Origin: Chryseobacterium sp. MA9
GTDB taxonomy: Bacteria > Bacteroidota > Bacteroidia > Flavobacteriales > Weeksellaceae
DNA length: 64,000 bases
Assembly (NCBI RefSeq): GCF_024399315.1
Contig: NZ_CP075170.1
Location: forward strand, 4,216,001-4,280,000
Direction of reading: 5' to 3'
Made by a program: the position numbers and the translations under genes. Below, in pieces: positions 40,282-50,316 of this stretch. Numbering within the stretch: position 1 is the first letter of the stretch; each line of letters begins with the position of its first letter. The notes under the pieces were generated by a model. That model worked only from the letters and a program-made list of their open reading frames with translations, ran no database searches and was not told where the DNA came from.

Positions 40282-41091
40282 ATGGAAATATCACTTCGAA
40301 ATCAGGTTGCTGTGGTTACAGGAGCCTCCAGTGGAATAGGTTCAGGAATTGCAAAATCATTAGCAGCCGCAGGAGCGACAGTTATTGTTAATCATTCTTC
40401 GGAAAGATCTACAGAAGAAGCTAAAGCTGTTTTGAAAGAAATTACTGATGCCGGAGGAAAAGGGATGACCTACGCATGTGATGTCTCCAAAGAAGATCAG
40501 GTAGTCAAAATGTTTCAGGATGTTGTTTCCGAATTTCAAACTGTAGATATTCTGGTGAATAATGCAGGCATTCAAAAGGATGCGAAATTTACGGACATGA
40601 CTGTTGACCAATGGAATGCTGTCATAGGTGTCAATCTTACGGGGCAGTTTCTATGTGCCAGAGAAGCCATTAAAGAATTTCTACGGAGGGGAATAGACCC
40701 TTCACGTTCTGTTGCTTGTGGAAAAATTATTCATATCAGTTCTGTACACGAAATCATACCGTGGGCGGGGCATGCCAATTATGCATCCAGTAAAGGTGCT
40801 ATCAGGATGTTGATGCAAACACTTGCTCAGGAATATGGTGCAGACAAAATCAGGGTCAATTCTATTTGTCCGGGAGCTATTCAGACTCCTATTAATCAAA
40901 ATGCATGGAATACTCCTGAAGCACTCAATTCTCTTCTTACTCTTATTCCTTATAACAGAATCGGACAGCCGCAGGATATCGGGAATTTAGCAGCCTTTAT
41001 TGCCAGTGATCTCGCTGATTATATTACGGGAACCAGCATCTTCGTTGATGGTGGAATGACTACGTTTGAGAGTTTTTCTACAGGTGGATAG
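40282..41091 (+). CDS. Short-chain dehydrogenase, glucose 1-dehydrogenase-like
   Basis: A 269-residue classical SDR. VAVVTGASSGIGSGIA is the cofactor loop, NNAG follows in ILVNNAGIQ, and the catalytic Ser, Tyr and Lys lie in HISSVHE and ANYASSKGAIR. The end IASDLADYITGTSIFVDGGMTTF is typical. Sequence type is that of NAD(P) glucose 1-dehydrogenases; with the glucosidase gene following, a role in glucose oxidation is plausible. Confidence 0.85.
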   Translation: MEISLRNQVAVVTGASSGIGSGIAKSLAAAGATVIVNHSSERSTEEAKAVLKEITDAGGKGMTYACDVSKEDQVVKMFQDVVSEFQTVDILVNNAGIQKDAKFTDMTVDQWNAVIGVNLTGQFLCAREAIKEFLRRGIDPSRSVACGKIIHISSVHEIIPWAGHANYASSKGAIRMLMQTLAQEYGADKIRVNSICPGAIQTPINQNAWNTPEALNSLLTLIPYNRIGQPQDIGNLAAFIASDLADYITGTSIFVDGGMTTFESFSTGG

Positions 41092-41185
41092 TATCGTTCA
41101 ATGTTCAAGGTTTATAGTTTAAAGTTTTGAGCTTATTGTCATTATACGTGAATATATTTTACAATTGTACAAAACAATCTTATTT

Positions 41186-43855
41186 ATGTCAGAAAAACAG
41201 AGAATTTCAGATATTTCGTGGAAAAAATGGGGTCCTTATGTAAGTAACCGGGAATGGGGGCTTGTTCGTGAAGATTACAGTGAAAACGGAGATGCCTGGA
41301 ATTACACCAGCCATGATACGGCAGAAGCCAAAACATACCGTTGGGGTGAGGAAGGCATATGCGGAATCTGTGATGACCTTCAGAAGCTTGTATTCTCTGT
41401 TGGATTCTGGAATAAAAAAGATAAAATAGTGAAAGAACGGTTCTTTGGATTGACCAACGGCCAGGGAAATCACGGTGAAGATGTAAAAGAATATTTTTAT
41501 TACCTGGATTCTACACCTACCCACTCTTACATGAAAATGCTGTATAAATATCCTCAAAATACTTTTCCATATGAAGATCTTGTGAAAACAAATGCAGCAA
41601 GAAGTAAAGATGAAACGGAGTATGAACTGATTGATACCGGAATTTTTGATCACAATGAATATTTTGACATCTTTATCGAATATGCAAAGGAAAGTCAGAA
41701 TGATATTCTGGTCAGACTAACGATTGTCAACAAATCTGAAAAAGAAGCACCTCTTGTAATATTACCAACAGTTTGGTTCCGGAACACCTGGAATTGGGGA
41801 TACGATGAATATGAACCACAATTGTATGCTGAAGATGCAGACCGCATTAAAGTGAACCATCAGGATCTTGACATCAAAAATGTGTATGCAAAACAATCTT
41901 TGAAGACCTTGTTTTGTAACAATGAAACCAATAATGAAAGACTCTACCAGTCACAAAATGAATCAAAGTTCTGCAAAGACGGGATCAATAATTTTGTAAT
42001 GACAGGTAATTCTCAGTCAGTGAATCCAAAAAATGTCGGAACAAAAGCTTCTTTTTTTATTGATGAAGATTTCAAAGCCGGGGAATCCAGAATATTTGAA
42101 TTCAGAATATCAGATAAGGACTTACGAGAGCCATTCGGTGATTTTGATGATCTTTTTAATCAAAGACAAAAAGAAGCAGACGAATTTTATGCTGAAATCC
42201 AGAAAGGAATTGCTTCGGAAGATGAAAAACTGGTGCAAAGGCAGGCTTTTGCTGGAATGTTGTGGAATAAAATGTTTTACCATTACAATGTTGAAAAATG
42301 GCTGAAAGGTGATCCGGCTGAAATGCCTCCTCCAAAGTCCCGGGAAAAAATAAGAAACTACGACTGGAAGCATCTTAATAATGAACATATTATTTCCATG
42401 CCGGATAAATGGGAATATCCGTGGTATGCCACCTGGGATCTGGCATTTCATACCATCAGTTTTTCTTTGATAGATCCTGATTTTGCAAAGCATCAGCTGA
42501 AACTTTTCCTGTTTGAATGGTATATGCATCCCAACGGGCAGCTTCCCGCCTACGAATGGAACTTTAGCGATGTGAATCCTCCGGTACATGCCTGGGCTGT
42601 TTTCAGAGTATTTAAAATTGATGAATATTTAAAAGATAAACCCGACCTTGAATTTTTGGAAAGTGCTTTCCAGAAACTGTTGATGAATTTCACCTGGTGG
42701 GTCAATAAAAAAGATACCAACGGCAACAATATATTTGAAGGAGGTTTCTTAGGGCTTGATAATATTGGTGTTTTCGACCGGAATGCTGTTTTACCCAACG
42801 GAGAACAGCTGGAGCAGTCGGATGGAACGAGCTGGATGGCTATGTTTGCCCTGAACATGATGCGGATTGCCTTAGAACTGGCACTTTACAATAATGTGTA
42901 TGAAGAAATGGCAATGAAATTTTTTGAACACTTCCTGTCGATTGCCAATTCACTGGATAATATGGGCGATGAAGAATTCAGTTTGTGGGACGAAAAAGAT
43001 GAGTTTTTCTATGATGCCATAGCTTCTAATGACGGAACTCATATGTATTTAAGATTAAGGACCATTGTAGGACTGATCCCTATGTTTGCCGTTGAGGTTA
43101 TAGATGATGAAATGATTGAAAATCTTCCCAATTTTAAGAAAAGGATGAAATGGATACTGGATAATAAACCTGAACTGGCTTCGCTGGTTTCAAGGTGGGA
43201 AGTCAAAGGCCAGGATTCCAAACACCTTTTGTCTTTACTTCGTGGACACCGTTTGAAAAGATTGTTAAGCAGAATGCTGAACCCGGATGAATTTTTAAGT
43301 GATTATGGAGTAAGAGCGTTATCAAAAGAATATGAAAATAATCCTTATACTTTAACTCTGAATGAAACGGATTATAGCGTGAAATATACACCTGCAGAAA
43401 GTGACAGCGGGCTGTTTGGAGGCAACAGCAACTGGCGCGGCCCTATATGGTTTCCTATCAATTTTCTGATTATTGACAGCCTTCAGCGCTTTTTCTTCTA
43501 TTACAGTCCTGATTTTTTAGTTGAATATCCTACAGGAAGTGGGAATTACTTAAACCTTGACCAGATAGCAGATGCTTTAAATAAACGGCTTGCAAAGATT
43601 TTTTTAATGGATGAAAATGGGAAAAGACCTGTTCATGGGCAGTATGAAAGATTTCAGACCGATCCGGACTTTAAAGATTATATCTTGTTCTATGAATATT
43701 TTCATGGGGACAATGGCCGTGGAGTAGGAGCTTCTCACCAGACAGGCTGGACGGGACTTATTGCCAAGATCCTGCAGCCAAGATTCTCTAAAAAAGAAAT
43801 TGCAGAATCTGAAACTGAAATGCCTGAAGATATTGAAAAAACAAAAGAACAGTAA
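41186..43855 (+). CDS. GH63-like glucosidase (MGH1-like hydrolase)
   Basis: An 889-residue protein from ATG 41186 (MSEKQRISDISW). The N-terminal half is beta-rich (WGPYVSNREWGLVREDYSENGDAWNYT); the C-terminal half is an (alpha/alpha)6 barrel with YPWYATWDLAFHTISFSLIDPDFAKHQL, PNGQLPAYEWNFSDVNPPVHAWA and LFGGNSNWRGPIWFPINFLI, typical of GH63 and related mannosyl- or glucosylglycerate hydrolases. YATWD and the WRGPIW region likely carry catalytic residues. No signal peptide is visible, so it should act on cytoplasmic glucosides. The exact substrate is unknown. Confidence 0.85.
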   Translation: MSEKQRISDISWKKWGPYVSNREWGLVREDYSENGDAWNYTSHDTAEAKTYRWGEEGICGICDDLQKLVFSVGFWNKKDKIVKERFFGLTNGQGNHGEDVKEYFYYLDSTPTHSYMKMLYKYPQNTFPYEDLVKTNAARSKDETEYELIDTGIFDHNEYFDIFIEYAKESQNDILVRLTIVNKSEKEAPLVILPTVWFRNTWNWGYDEYEPQLYAEDADRIKVNHQDLDIKNVYAKQSLKTLFCNNETNNERLYQSQNESKFCKDGINNFVMTGNSQSVNPKNVGTKASFFIDEDFKAGESRIFEFRISDKDLREPFGDFDDLFNQRQKEADEFYAEIQKGIASEDEKLVQRQAFAGMLWNKMFYHYNVEKWLKGDPAEMPPPKSREKIRNYDWKHLNNEHIISMPDKWEYPWYATWDLAFHTISFSLIDPDFAKHQLKLFLFEWYMHPNGQLPAYEWNFSDVNPPVHAWAVFRVFKIDEYLKDKPDLEFLESAFQKLLMNFTWWVNKKDTNGNNIFEGGFLGLDNIGVFDRNAVLPNGEQLEQSDGTSWMAMFALNMMRIALELALYNNVYEEMAMKFFEHFLSIANSLDNMGDEEFSLWDEKDEFFYDAIASNDGTHMYLRLRTIVGLIPMFAVEVIDDEMIENLPNFKKRMKWILDNKPELASLVSRWEVKGQDSKHLLSLLRGHRLKRLLSRMLNPDEFLSDYGVRALSKEYENNPYTLTLNETDYSVKYTPAESDSGLFGGNSNWRGPIWFPINFLIIDSLQRFFFYYSPDFLVEYPTGSGNYLNLDQIADALNKRLAKIFLMDENGKRPVHGQYERFQTDPDFKDYILFYEYFHGDNGRGVGASHQTGWTGLIAKILQPRFSKKEIAESETEMPEDIEKTKEQ

Positions 43856-43881
43856 AAGCAATCTGTCAATCATGAATTTGC

Positions 43882-44568
43882 CTATTCAAATATCTGTTGG
43901 ATAATTTCCAGTGAAGCAGGCGTTTTGAAGTCTGTGATATGATAATGATAGTACACCAGAAGGCTGTCCAGGAAATCTTTTCTTAGTGAAGAATGGATTT
44001 TTGTAGCATACAGGTTTTCTGCACAAAGTGCTTCTTTCCATAATGTGGAAATTTCTTCATTGAATTGCTGATGACTGATTCCTAAAGAAAATGTTCCGGT
44101 TTCCGGATCTAAAAACTTACCATCACCCAACAGTGGAGCAACCCCCTGAATTTTTAAAACAGCCAGTAAAAAAAGCAGATGTGCCTGATAATTTCTGTTT
44201 GTCAGTTCATTGATAAAATGATTAATACTGGCATAGATAGGGATATTCTTATCCTCATATTTAAGAATATGGCTCAGGAAATCTGAAACAAAGAAAATGA
44301 CGGTATTGACTCTTATATCCGTATAAATATCATTGTTTTTTACCAGTTCAAATTTTGAAACAGTTGGTATACCATTGCCGCGGGGCGGATTTATTGAAAA
44401 ATTAAGCTGGTTCAGTGGCTGCAGCAGGGCTTTCTTTTTGTTCTTTTTAGAATAAATTCCTTTTAGAAAATAGCTTTGAAAACCCTCTTCTTCAGTAAAA
44501 CAATGCAATACAGCATCATTTTCCCCATATTTTATAAACGAAAGTAAAAAACCGTTTTGTGAATTCAT
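43882..44568 (-). CDS. recO: DNA repair protein RecO
   Basis: A 228-residue protein. The N-terminal OB fold (GFLLSFIKYGENDAVLHCFTEEEGFQSYFLKGIYSKK) and the helical C-terminal domain (LLFLLAVLKIQGVAPLL) fit RecO, which loads RecA with RecR. It follows porZ by 3 nt on the minus strand, an arrangement I recall from other Bacteroidota. Confidence 0.88.
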   Translation of the reverse strand: MNSQNGFLLSFIKYGENDAVLHCFTEEEGFQSYFLKGIYSKKNKKKALLQPLNQLNFSINPPRGNGIPTVSKFELVKNNDIYTDIRVNTVIFFVSDFLSHILKYEDKNIPIYASINHFINELTNRNYQAHLLFLLAVLKIQGVAPLLGDGKFLDPETGTFSLGISHQQFNEEISTLWKEALCAENLYATKIHSSLRKDFLDSLLVYYHYHITDFKTPASLEIIQQIFE

Positions 44569-44571
44569 TAA

Positions 44572-46827
44572 TTAGTTGACTACTCCTATTTTGGCTGTAG
44601 CTTTATCAGACCCATCTTCATTGGTCATCAGGACAAAGTACATTCCTGATGCTACTCTTACCCCTTTCTGGTTATTAAGATCCCATTCATAATAACCTCC
44701 TCTTGCCACCGCAGAATGTACAACATTTCCTGCTGCATCTACAATTCTTATATTCGTTTTTTCTGCAAGACCTTTAAGGGTTACTTTTCCTTTAAAATTA
44801 GAATACACAACAGGGTTAGGATATACCACAACATCACCGAAATTGGAAGTTACATCAGCAACATCACCCTGATATGTTACAATACCATTATACGTTACAA
44901 AATATACTTTCCCGGTTTTCTTATCAACTTTTATATCTGTAACGCTGTTTGTAGGAAGAGGTGAATTCTCTTTAGTAAAATGTTTTATTGTTTTCTGGCC
45001 GTCAGCAGAGAGATAATATACACCACCGCCATCAATGGATACCCATTTGTAATTTCCTTCATCTACTGCAATCTGAAGAATAGCTGATTCTCTGAAAAGC
45101 TCTTCACCCAGCCCGTTTTGTTCTATTACTATAGGTTCTACTTCAGGCTGTGGTTTTTTTATTTCGGACGCAGCATCAGGCATAATCCTTAGACCTCCGT
45201 CTGTGCCGATCCATGCATCTCCGGACTTATCAAATGCTACAGATAAGATCCCTCCTGAACTATTAAATCCATTAGCAGAACCAAGAATATAATCTGTATC
45301 ATCGGAAAGGTTAGTCGCATTTTTATAGTCATATACCCAAAAGTTATTAGATCTCGGTAGTGGAGTCCATAACATATTTTCATGGAAAACAGTCTTTTGT
45401 ATACCATCACTGGCAAGAACGATTTTCTTGATGATAAAATCATCAGCGGCTTTATCATAGATTCCCATGGAAGGGTTTCCGTCATTAAATCCAAAAGAAA
45501 CAAAAAGATTATTCTGAGTATCTGTAGCAAAACCTACAGGACGTCTGTAGTAAGGCTGCGCGCCAAGATTATAATATTTTACCAGTTCAAAATCTTTGCT
45601 TGTGGCATTATATTTCATTCTGTAAACTCCATTATTCAACATCGTATAATTGGTGAATAGCACTTCATTATTGTTGTAAGGACTTATTATAGCATCCAGA
45701 ACATTAACAAAGGTTGGAGGATTTTTCACAAAGAATGAAGGGTAAATCCATTCTGTACCATTGAAATAATAAAAACCTGGACCTTGCGGAAGAATAACCG
45801 GGTGGTTGTAATTATTTGCTCTGGCGCCAGAGGAAACCAAAAGTTGATTATTATCGAAAAGGTTAATATTATATGCAAAATTGAAGTAAGGGCCTGATGG
45901 TTTAAAAGTATTGTTACTTTCATCCTTGATCCCTGATAATACGGTTCCTCCGAAGATTTTTCCACCAGCTGTTAGGGCAGTATTACATTCTTCACCAAGG
46001 CTTACCGCATTTTGGGATACTCCATTAATACCATAAGTATATACTCTGTTATCAGTAACTATAATGCTATTGGGAGTAATGACAACATCCCGTATTTTTT
46101 CAAAAGTAGTAGGAAGTTGTGTTGGAGTTCCGTTGTTATAAATATAAGCTGCTGTTGCCGTTGAGAAAACCAGTTCTGATTCTGAATCTATATGTTTGAA
46201 AGCTCCTGGTGCTTCTGTAGTCCAGGTAGAATATACCGGAAAAGTAGTATTCATTTGATGGCTTTTCAACCCTGTATCAGTTACTGAATATACTTTATTC
46301 CCAAATATGGTAGCTTCATTACTGGCTTCATAAACCCCGCCATTCAGGAAAAACGTAGAGTCTCCAAATTCTTTATTATTCAGATTAAATATGGAAAGTC
46401 CATAGCCTACAGAAATGACAGCCTGATTTCCGGTTATCGAAATATGATTGATTTTTTTATTTCCGTTATAGCCGGTAGCAATAGGAATATCAACAATATA
46501 TTTGACTTCCTGTGGGGTGATAACATCCATGGAACCATTTTCATACCCAATAAGTCCTGTTTTAGTCTGTGGGTTATAATCGAAGGCTGTTATTCCAATA
46601 TTATGCAGGCCATTGGCCTTTGACAACTTCGTAATTTCTCCTGTTGATATTGTATAATAGAAAATTCCGTTTTCTGTAGCAGCAATAATTTTCCCATTGT
46701 CTTCTTTCATAGCTAAGACTTTGTTATAGGAAAATAAATCTGCCCATTTTTTTGATGAAATAACCTGCGCTTTTGTAAACTGCAGGGATGCTAAAATACC
46801 AAGAGAAATTATAGAGAGTTTTTTCAT
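44572..46827 (-). CDS. porZ: PorZ-type T9SS beta-propeller protein
   Basis: A 751-residue exported protein. A signal peptide (MKKLSIISLGILASLQFTKAQ) is followed by propeller repeats. The first block WADLFSYNKVLAMKEDNGKIIAATENGIFYY is the PorZ N-terminal propeller, and later blocks such as GDAWIGTDGGLRIM are two-component-regulator propeller blades. The C-terminus VVYPNPVVYSNFKGKVTLKGL to YEWDLNNQKGVRVASGMYFVLM is a type IX sorting-type beta domain. PorZ belongs to the attachment complex that joins secreted CTD proteins to anionic lipopolysaccharide at the cell surface. Confidence 0.85.
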   Translation of the reverse strand: MKKLSIISLGILASLQFTKAQVISSKKWADLFSYNKVLAMKEDNGKIIAATENGIFYYTISTGEITKLSKANGLHNIGITAFDYNPQTKTGLIGYENGSMDVITPQEVKYIVDIPIATGYNGNKKINHISITGNQAVISVGYGLSIFNLNNKEFGDSTFFLNGGVYEASNEATIFGNKVYSVTDTGLKSHQMNTTFPVYSTWTTEAPGAFKHIDSESELVFSTATAAYIYNNGTPTQLPTTFEKIRDVVITPNSIIVTDNRVYTYGINGVSQNAVSLGEECNTALTAGGKIFGGTVLSGIKDESNNTFKPSGPYFNFAYNINLFDNNQLLVSSGARANNYNHPVILPQGPGFYYFNGTEWIYPSFFVKNPPTFVNVLDAIISPYNNNEVLFTNYTMLNNGVYRMKYNATSKDFELVKYYNLGAQPYYRRPVGFATDTQNNLFVSFGFNDGNPSMGIYDKAADDFIIKKIVLASDGIQKTVFHENMLWTPLPRSNNFWVYDYKNATNLSDDTDYILGSANGFNSSGGILSVAFDKSGDAWIGTDGGLRIMPDAASEIKKPQPEVEPIVIEQNGLGEELFRESAILQIAVDEGNYKWVSIDGGGVYYLSADGQKTIKHFTKENSPLPTNSVTDIKVDKKTGKVYFVTYNGIVTYQGDVADVTSNFGDVVVYPNPVVYSNFKGKVTLKGLAEKTNIRIVDAAGNVVHSAVARGGYYEWDLNNQKGVRVASGMYFVLMTNEDGSDKATAKIGVVN

Positions 46828-46828
46828 A

Positions 46829-47779
46829 TTATGCGGTTATGCTGCTGTCTATTACCTGATTATTCCAGGAAATATGCTGTACGTTTTTGTTTGTATCAAA
46901 ATAAAAATCTATTCTACCCAAAAGAAGACCTGCCCATCCTACCTGATTGACAAGAACGTTTTTGCCCTGTCTGTTGGTATAAGATTGAGGTTCCGGTAAG
47001 AATGTATGAGTATGGCCTCCCAGGATAATATCAATATTCTCTGTATTGGCCGCTAAAATTTTGTCGCTTATTTTATTCGGTTCATCTTTATAATCGTAAC
47101 CAATATGTGAAAGACAGATCACCAGATCACATTTCTGATCTTTTTTCAGGTAATTTGAATAATGTTGTGCTACATCAATCGGATTGGAATAAACGGTTTC
47201 TCCATACTGTTTTTTACCTACAAGGCCGTCCAGTTGAATTCCCACTCCGAAAATTCCTACTTTGATTCCATTCTTGTTAAAGATCTGATATTGGGAAGTT
47301 TTCCCGTCAAGAATAGTATTTTTAAAATCATAATTGGAACAGATAAAAGGAAACTTCGCATTAGGAAGTACTTTTAAAAATCCATCAAGACCATTATCAA
47401 AATCATGATTTCCCATGGTAGAGGCATCATATTTCATCATGGACATTAATTTAAACTCCAGTTCTCCTCCGAAAAAATTGAAATAAGGAGTTCCCTGGAA
47501 AATATCTCCTGAATCAAGAAGAAGCACATTACTTTCCTGATTTCTGATCTGCTGAATTAAGCTTGCCCTTCTTGCAAAACCTCCCTGGTTGGGATTTTTT
47601 GTATAGCTTGCATCAAAAGGTTCTATTCTGCTATGCTGGTCATTGGTATGAAGAATAGTCAGTTTATTTGCGGATTTTAGATCAAGAATTTTCAACTCTT
47701 CCGCCATCATCATATTGGGAGCTAAAGCCATTGCCAAAGATCCGCCTCCTATTGCTTTTAAAAAACTTTTTCTATCCAT
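46829..47779 (-). CDS. 5'-nucleotidase metallophosphoesterase half
   Basis: A 316-residue exported protein. A signal sequence (FLKAIGGGSLAMALAPNMMMA) precedes the calcineurin-like domain: LTILHTNDQHSRIEPFD, VLLLDSGDIFQGTPYFNFF, STMGNHDFDNGL and DIILGGHTHTFL, carrying the D-x-H, GD, GNHD and GHTH metal ligands. The substrate-binding C-terminal domain of UshA-type 5'-nucleotidases is missing here and is encoded by the preceding gene, which overlaps by one base. Together they should dephosphorylate extracellular nucleotides or sugar nucleotides. Confidence 0.87.
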   Translation of the reverse strand: MDRKSFLKAIGGGSLAMALAPNMMMAEELKILDLKSANKLTILHTNDQHSRIEPFDASYTKNPNQGGFARRASLIQQIRNQESNVLLLDSGDIFQGTPYFNFFGGELEFKLMSMMKYDASTMGNHDFDNGLDGFLKVLPNAKFPFICSNYDFKNTILDGKTSQYQIFNKNGIKVGIFGVGIQLDGLVGKKQYGETVYSNPIDVAQHYSNYLKKDQKCDLVICLSHIGYDYKDEPNKISDKILAANTENIDIILGGHTHTFLPEPQSYTNRQGKNVLVNQVGWAGLLLGRIDFYFDTNKNVQHISWNNQVIDSSITA

Positions 47780-48537
47780 TACTTCTTCCCGATAAAATTT
47801 AAACGAACATCCGAATTTACTGCTACTTCAGGAGTCTTTTTAAAATAATCGATAAACAAATCTCTCATTTTAATTCCTGTTGAGATTGATTCTCCTTTTG
47901 CAAAGAATTTCATATTGTCTCCTCCCAGAGCAAGATAGTCTGACGTGGCAATATAATAGTCTTTAGCCGGATCTACTTCATTTCCGTTGATTAAGGATTT
48001 AACGATCTGCCCGTTCTTTGTTTCAATGTATAAATGAGAAACAGGATTGTTGACCTGCGTTTTTGCATAATACTCAAAAAGCCCCTGTAAATCTGCTCCT
48101 TTCATTTTTACAATAACTACCTCATTTTCGAAAGGCATTACTTCAAATACATTTTTAAGTAAAATATCACCCTTTCCGATAGTGGTACGGATCCCTCCGA
48201 TATTGATCAATGCAGCATCTACATTTTGCTTAAGATGAGTTTTTATCCATTCATTACCTCCGTCAAACGTGTAGTCAGCTAAAAGATTACCCAGATTGCT
48301 GTTATCGCCCTGCTTTGTAAGATCCACATTTGTGTGAGAAATCTTCTGGTTCATTTCTTTATCCAGTTTTTGCTTATAAGGCTCAATAAATTTTACAACC
48401 TCCTCATCATTTTTTAGCTCATTATTAATAGAAATATTTTTCTGGGTCTTTACATCTGCAAGTTGCAGCGTAGAAGCCGTTTTGCATGCTGTAAGGGCTA
48501 CCAGGGCAATTCCTATTAACAAGAATTTATTTTTCAT
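47779..48537 (-). CDS. 5'-nucleotidase C-terminal-domain lipoprotein
   Basis: A 252-residue protein from ATG 48537 (MKNKFLLIGIALVALTAC); a longer TTG start is unlikely. The lipobox VALTAC gives a lipidated Cys. The body is the substrate-binding domain of UshA-type enzymes: NLGNLLADYTFDGG, DAALINIGGIRTTIGKGDILLKNVFEVMPFENEVVIVKMKGADL and YYIATSDYLALGGDNMKFF. It comes first and the catalytic half second, the reverse of the order in single-chain enzymes. Confidence 0.87.
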   Translation of the reverse strand: MKNKFLLIGIALVALTACKTASTLQLADVKTQKNISINNELKNDEEVVKFIEPYKQKLDKEMNQKISHTNVDLTKQGDNSNLGNLLADYTFDGGNEWIKTHLKQNVDAALINIGGIRTTIGKGDILLKNVFEVMPFENEVVIVKMKGADLQGLFEYYAKTQVNNPVSHLYIETKNGQIVKSLINGNEVDPAKDYYIATSDYLALGGDNMKFFAKGESISTGIKMRDLFIDYFKKTPEVAVNSDVRLNFIGKK

Positions 48538-48617
48538 AATATCTTTTAGTATATGCAAATATAACTATATGTATAATAAAACATTATTATTTATTACAAA
48601 TTCTTACTGTAAATTAT

Positions 48618-48625
48618 TAAATTTG
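48618..48625 (+). promoter_or_regulatory. dapA -7 element
   Basis: TAAATTTG fits TAnnTTTG, 19 nt before the dapA start. Confidence 0.5.
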
Positions 48626-48644
48626 ACAAAAATAATTCTAACAG

Positions 48645-49517
48645 ATGAGCATTTTAAAAGGAGTAGGTGTTGCATTGGTAACGCCCTTTAATGAAGATTT
48701 ATCCGTTGACTTCGATAGTTTAACAAAACTTGTTGAATACAATATCGAAAACGGAACCAATTATTTGGTAGTATTGGGTACTACGGCAGAAGCCGCAACG
48801 CTTTCTGCGGAGGAGAAGAAACAGGTAATTGAGCATATCATTAAGGTGAATAATAAACGTCTTCCTTTGGTTTTGGGAATTGGCGGCAACGATACTCTTG
48901 ACGTCAAGAAACAGATTGAAGAAGCAGATCTTTCTGCATTTGAAGCAGTACTTTCAGTATCTCCTTATTACAATAAACCGAACCAGGAAGGTCTTTATCA
49001 GCACTACAAAGCTTTAGCTTCCACAGGAAAGAATATTATTATTTATAATGTTCCTTCAAGAACCGGGCAGAATGTAGAAGCAGATACTACTCTTCGTCTT
49101 GCAAAAGAATTTCCTAATTTATTCCTGATTAAGGAAGCTGCACCCAATATCTTACAGTATTTTGATATTCTGAGAAAAAAACCTGAAGGTTTTTCATTGG
49201 TTTCCGGAGATGATGAATATACATTACCGGTAACACTTGCAGGAGGAGATGGTGTGATTTCAGTAATCGGACAGGCATATCCTAAAGAATTTTCTTCCAT
49301 GGTACAGTTAGCTTTTGAAGGAAAGGTTAAAGAAGCTTACGCAATTCACAATAAGCTGGTAGATATTACCCGTTTGATTTTTGCAGAAGGAAACCCTTGC
49401 GGTATTAAAGTAATACTGGCTGAAAAAGGAATCATTAAAAACTTTTTAAGACTTCCTTTAGTAGCTGCTTCAGAAGGTCTTCATGCAAAAATTAAAGCTG
49501 AAATGGCAAACATTTAA
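48645..49517 (+). CDS. dapA: 4-hydroxy-tetrahydrodipicolinate synthase
   Basis: A 290-residue TIM-barrel aldolase. GTTAEAATLSAEEKKQVIE, the Tyr in IIIYNVPSRTGQNV, the Schiff-base Lys in LIKEAAPNI and VVSGDDEYTLP-type residues match DapA. It condenses pyruvate with aspartate semialdehyde, the first committed step of lysine and diaminopimelate synthesis. Monocistronic with its own promoter and terminator. Confidence 0.95.
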   Translation: MSILKGVGVALVTPFNEDLSVDFDSLTKLVEYNIENGTNYLVVLGTTAEAATLSAEEKKQVIEHIIKVNNKRLPLVLGIGGNDTLDVKKQIEEADLSAFEAVLSVSPYYNKPNQEGLYQHYKALASTGKNIIIYNVPSRTGQNVEADTTLRLAKEFPNLFLIKEAAPNILQYFDILRKKPEGFSLVSGDDEYTLPVTLAGGDGVISVIGQAYPKEFSSMVQLAFEGKVKEAYAIHNKLVDITRLIFAEGNPCGIKVILAEKGIIKNFLRLPLVAASEGLHAKIKAEMANI

Positions 49518-49578
49518 TAATGAATTGAATTTTAATATTGTTTTAAATTCAGCAGTTCATTATTGAAAAATATAAAGG

Positions 49579-49607
49579 GTGAAAAGTTTAGGCTTTTCAC
49601 TTTTTTT
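49579..49607 (+). terminator. dapA terminator
   Basis: GTGAAAAG and CTTTTCAC form an 8-bp stem followed by seven T. Confidence 0.85.
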
Positions 49608-49629
49608 AATCATATTAATACAATAAATC

Positions 49630-50133
49630 ATGAAATTAAGACAGGCAACAGCTGTGGATATTCCTTTAATTCAGGATCTGGCAAGAAGATCATGGGAAAA
49701 TGCCTATGCAGACATTCTTTCGAAAGAACAGATGGAATTTATGCTTTCCGAAATGTATTCTGAAACAGAAATCCTGAACCACCTTAAAAATCCTCATTAT
49801 CACTATTACCTTATTCAGGATGAAAATAATGACTCTTATGAGGGGTTTATCGGATACGAGCATCATTATGAAGAGAAAACCACTAAGCTGCACCGTATTT
49901 ATCTGGTCCCGGAAAGTAAGGGAAAAGGATTTGGCAAAAAAGCACTTCATTTTCTGCATGAGAAAGTTTCTGAAAACGGAGATGAAAGAATTATTTTGAA
50001 TGTGAATAAAAATAATTCTGCCCGAAATTTCTACGAGTCCCAAGGATACAAGGTTTATGGGGAAGGTGTTTTTGATATCGGGAATGGATTTGTGATGGAT
50101 GATTATATGATGAATTTTCTAATTCACTTATGA
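49630..50133 (+). CDS. GNAT N-acetyltransferase
   Basis: A 167-residue acetyltransferase. MKLRQATAVDIPLIQDLARRSW opens a typical fold, HRIYLVPESKGKGFGKKALHFLHEK has the acetyl-CoA loop, and ERIILNVNKNNSARNFYESQGYKVYGEGVFDIGNGFVMDDYMM the C-terminal motif. The ending resembles protein or diamine acetyltransferases of the same fold. Target unknown. Confidence 0.88.
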   Translation: MKLRQATAVDIPLIQDLARRSWENAYADILSKEQMEFMLSEMYSETEILNHLKNPHYHYYLIQDENNDSYEGFIGYEHHYEEKTTKLHRIYLVPESKGKGFGKKALHFLHEKVSENGDERIILNVNKNNSARNFYESQGYKVYGEGVFDIGNGFVMDDYMMNFLIHL

Positions 50134-50238
50134 TTGACTTAAAATTTTGTAACTTTATCCTGTAATTCTATAACAAGTGACTTCTTTTTTTGAATGATCT
50201 TTGCTTCAGAACCAAATCACTTATAACAATACATTCAT

Positions 50239-50316
50239 ATGCTTGGTTTTGAGCTGACACAGCTTTTTATCAGTATATTTTTTTCATCCTTAGTGTTTAA
50301 ATTCCTGTATTCTTAA
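50239..50316 (+). CDS. Possible 25-residue hydrophobic peptide
   Basis: ATG 50239 opens MLGFELTQLFISIFFSSLVF, then five residues and a stop. It is one strongly hydrophobic helix with a basic end. The stop codon lies in the terminator hairpin that follows. It may be a small membrane peptide with its own short transcript, or a chance ORF in the leader of the AraC gene. Confidence 0.35.
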   Translation: MLGFELTQLFISIFFSSLVFKFLYS

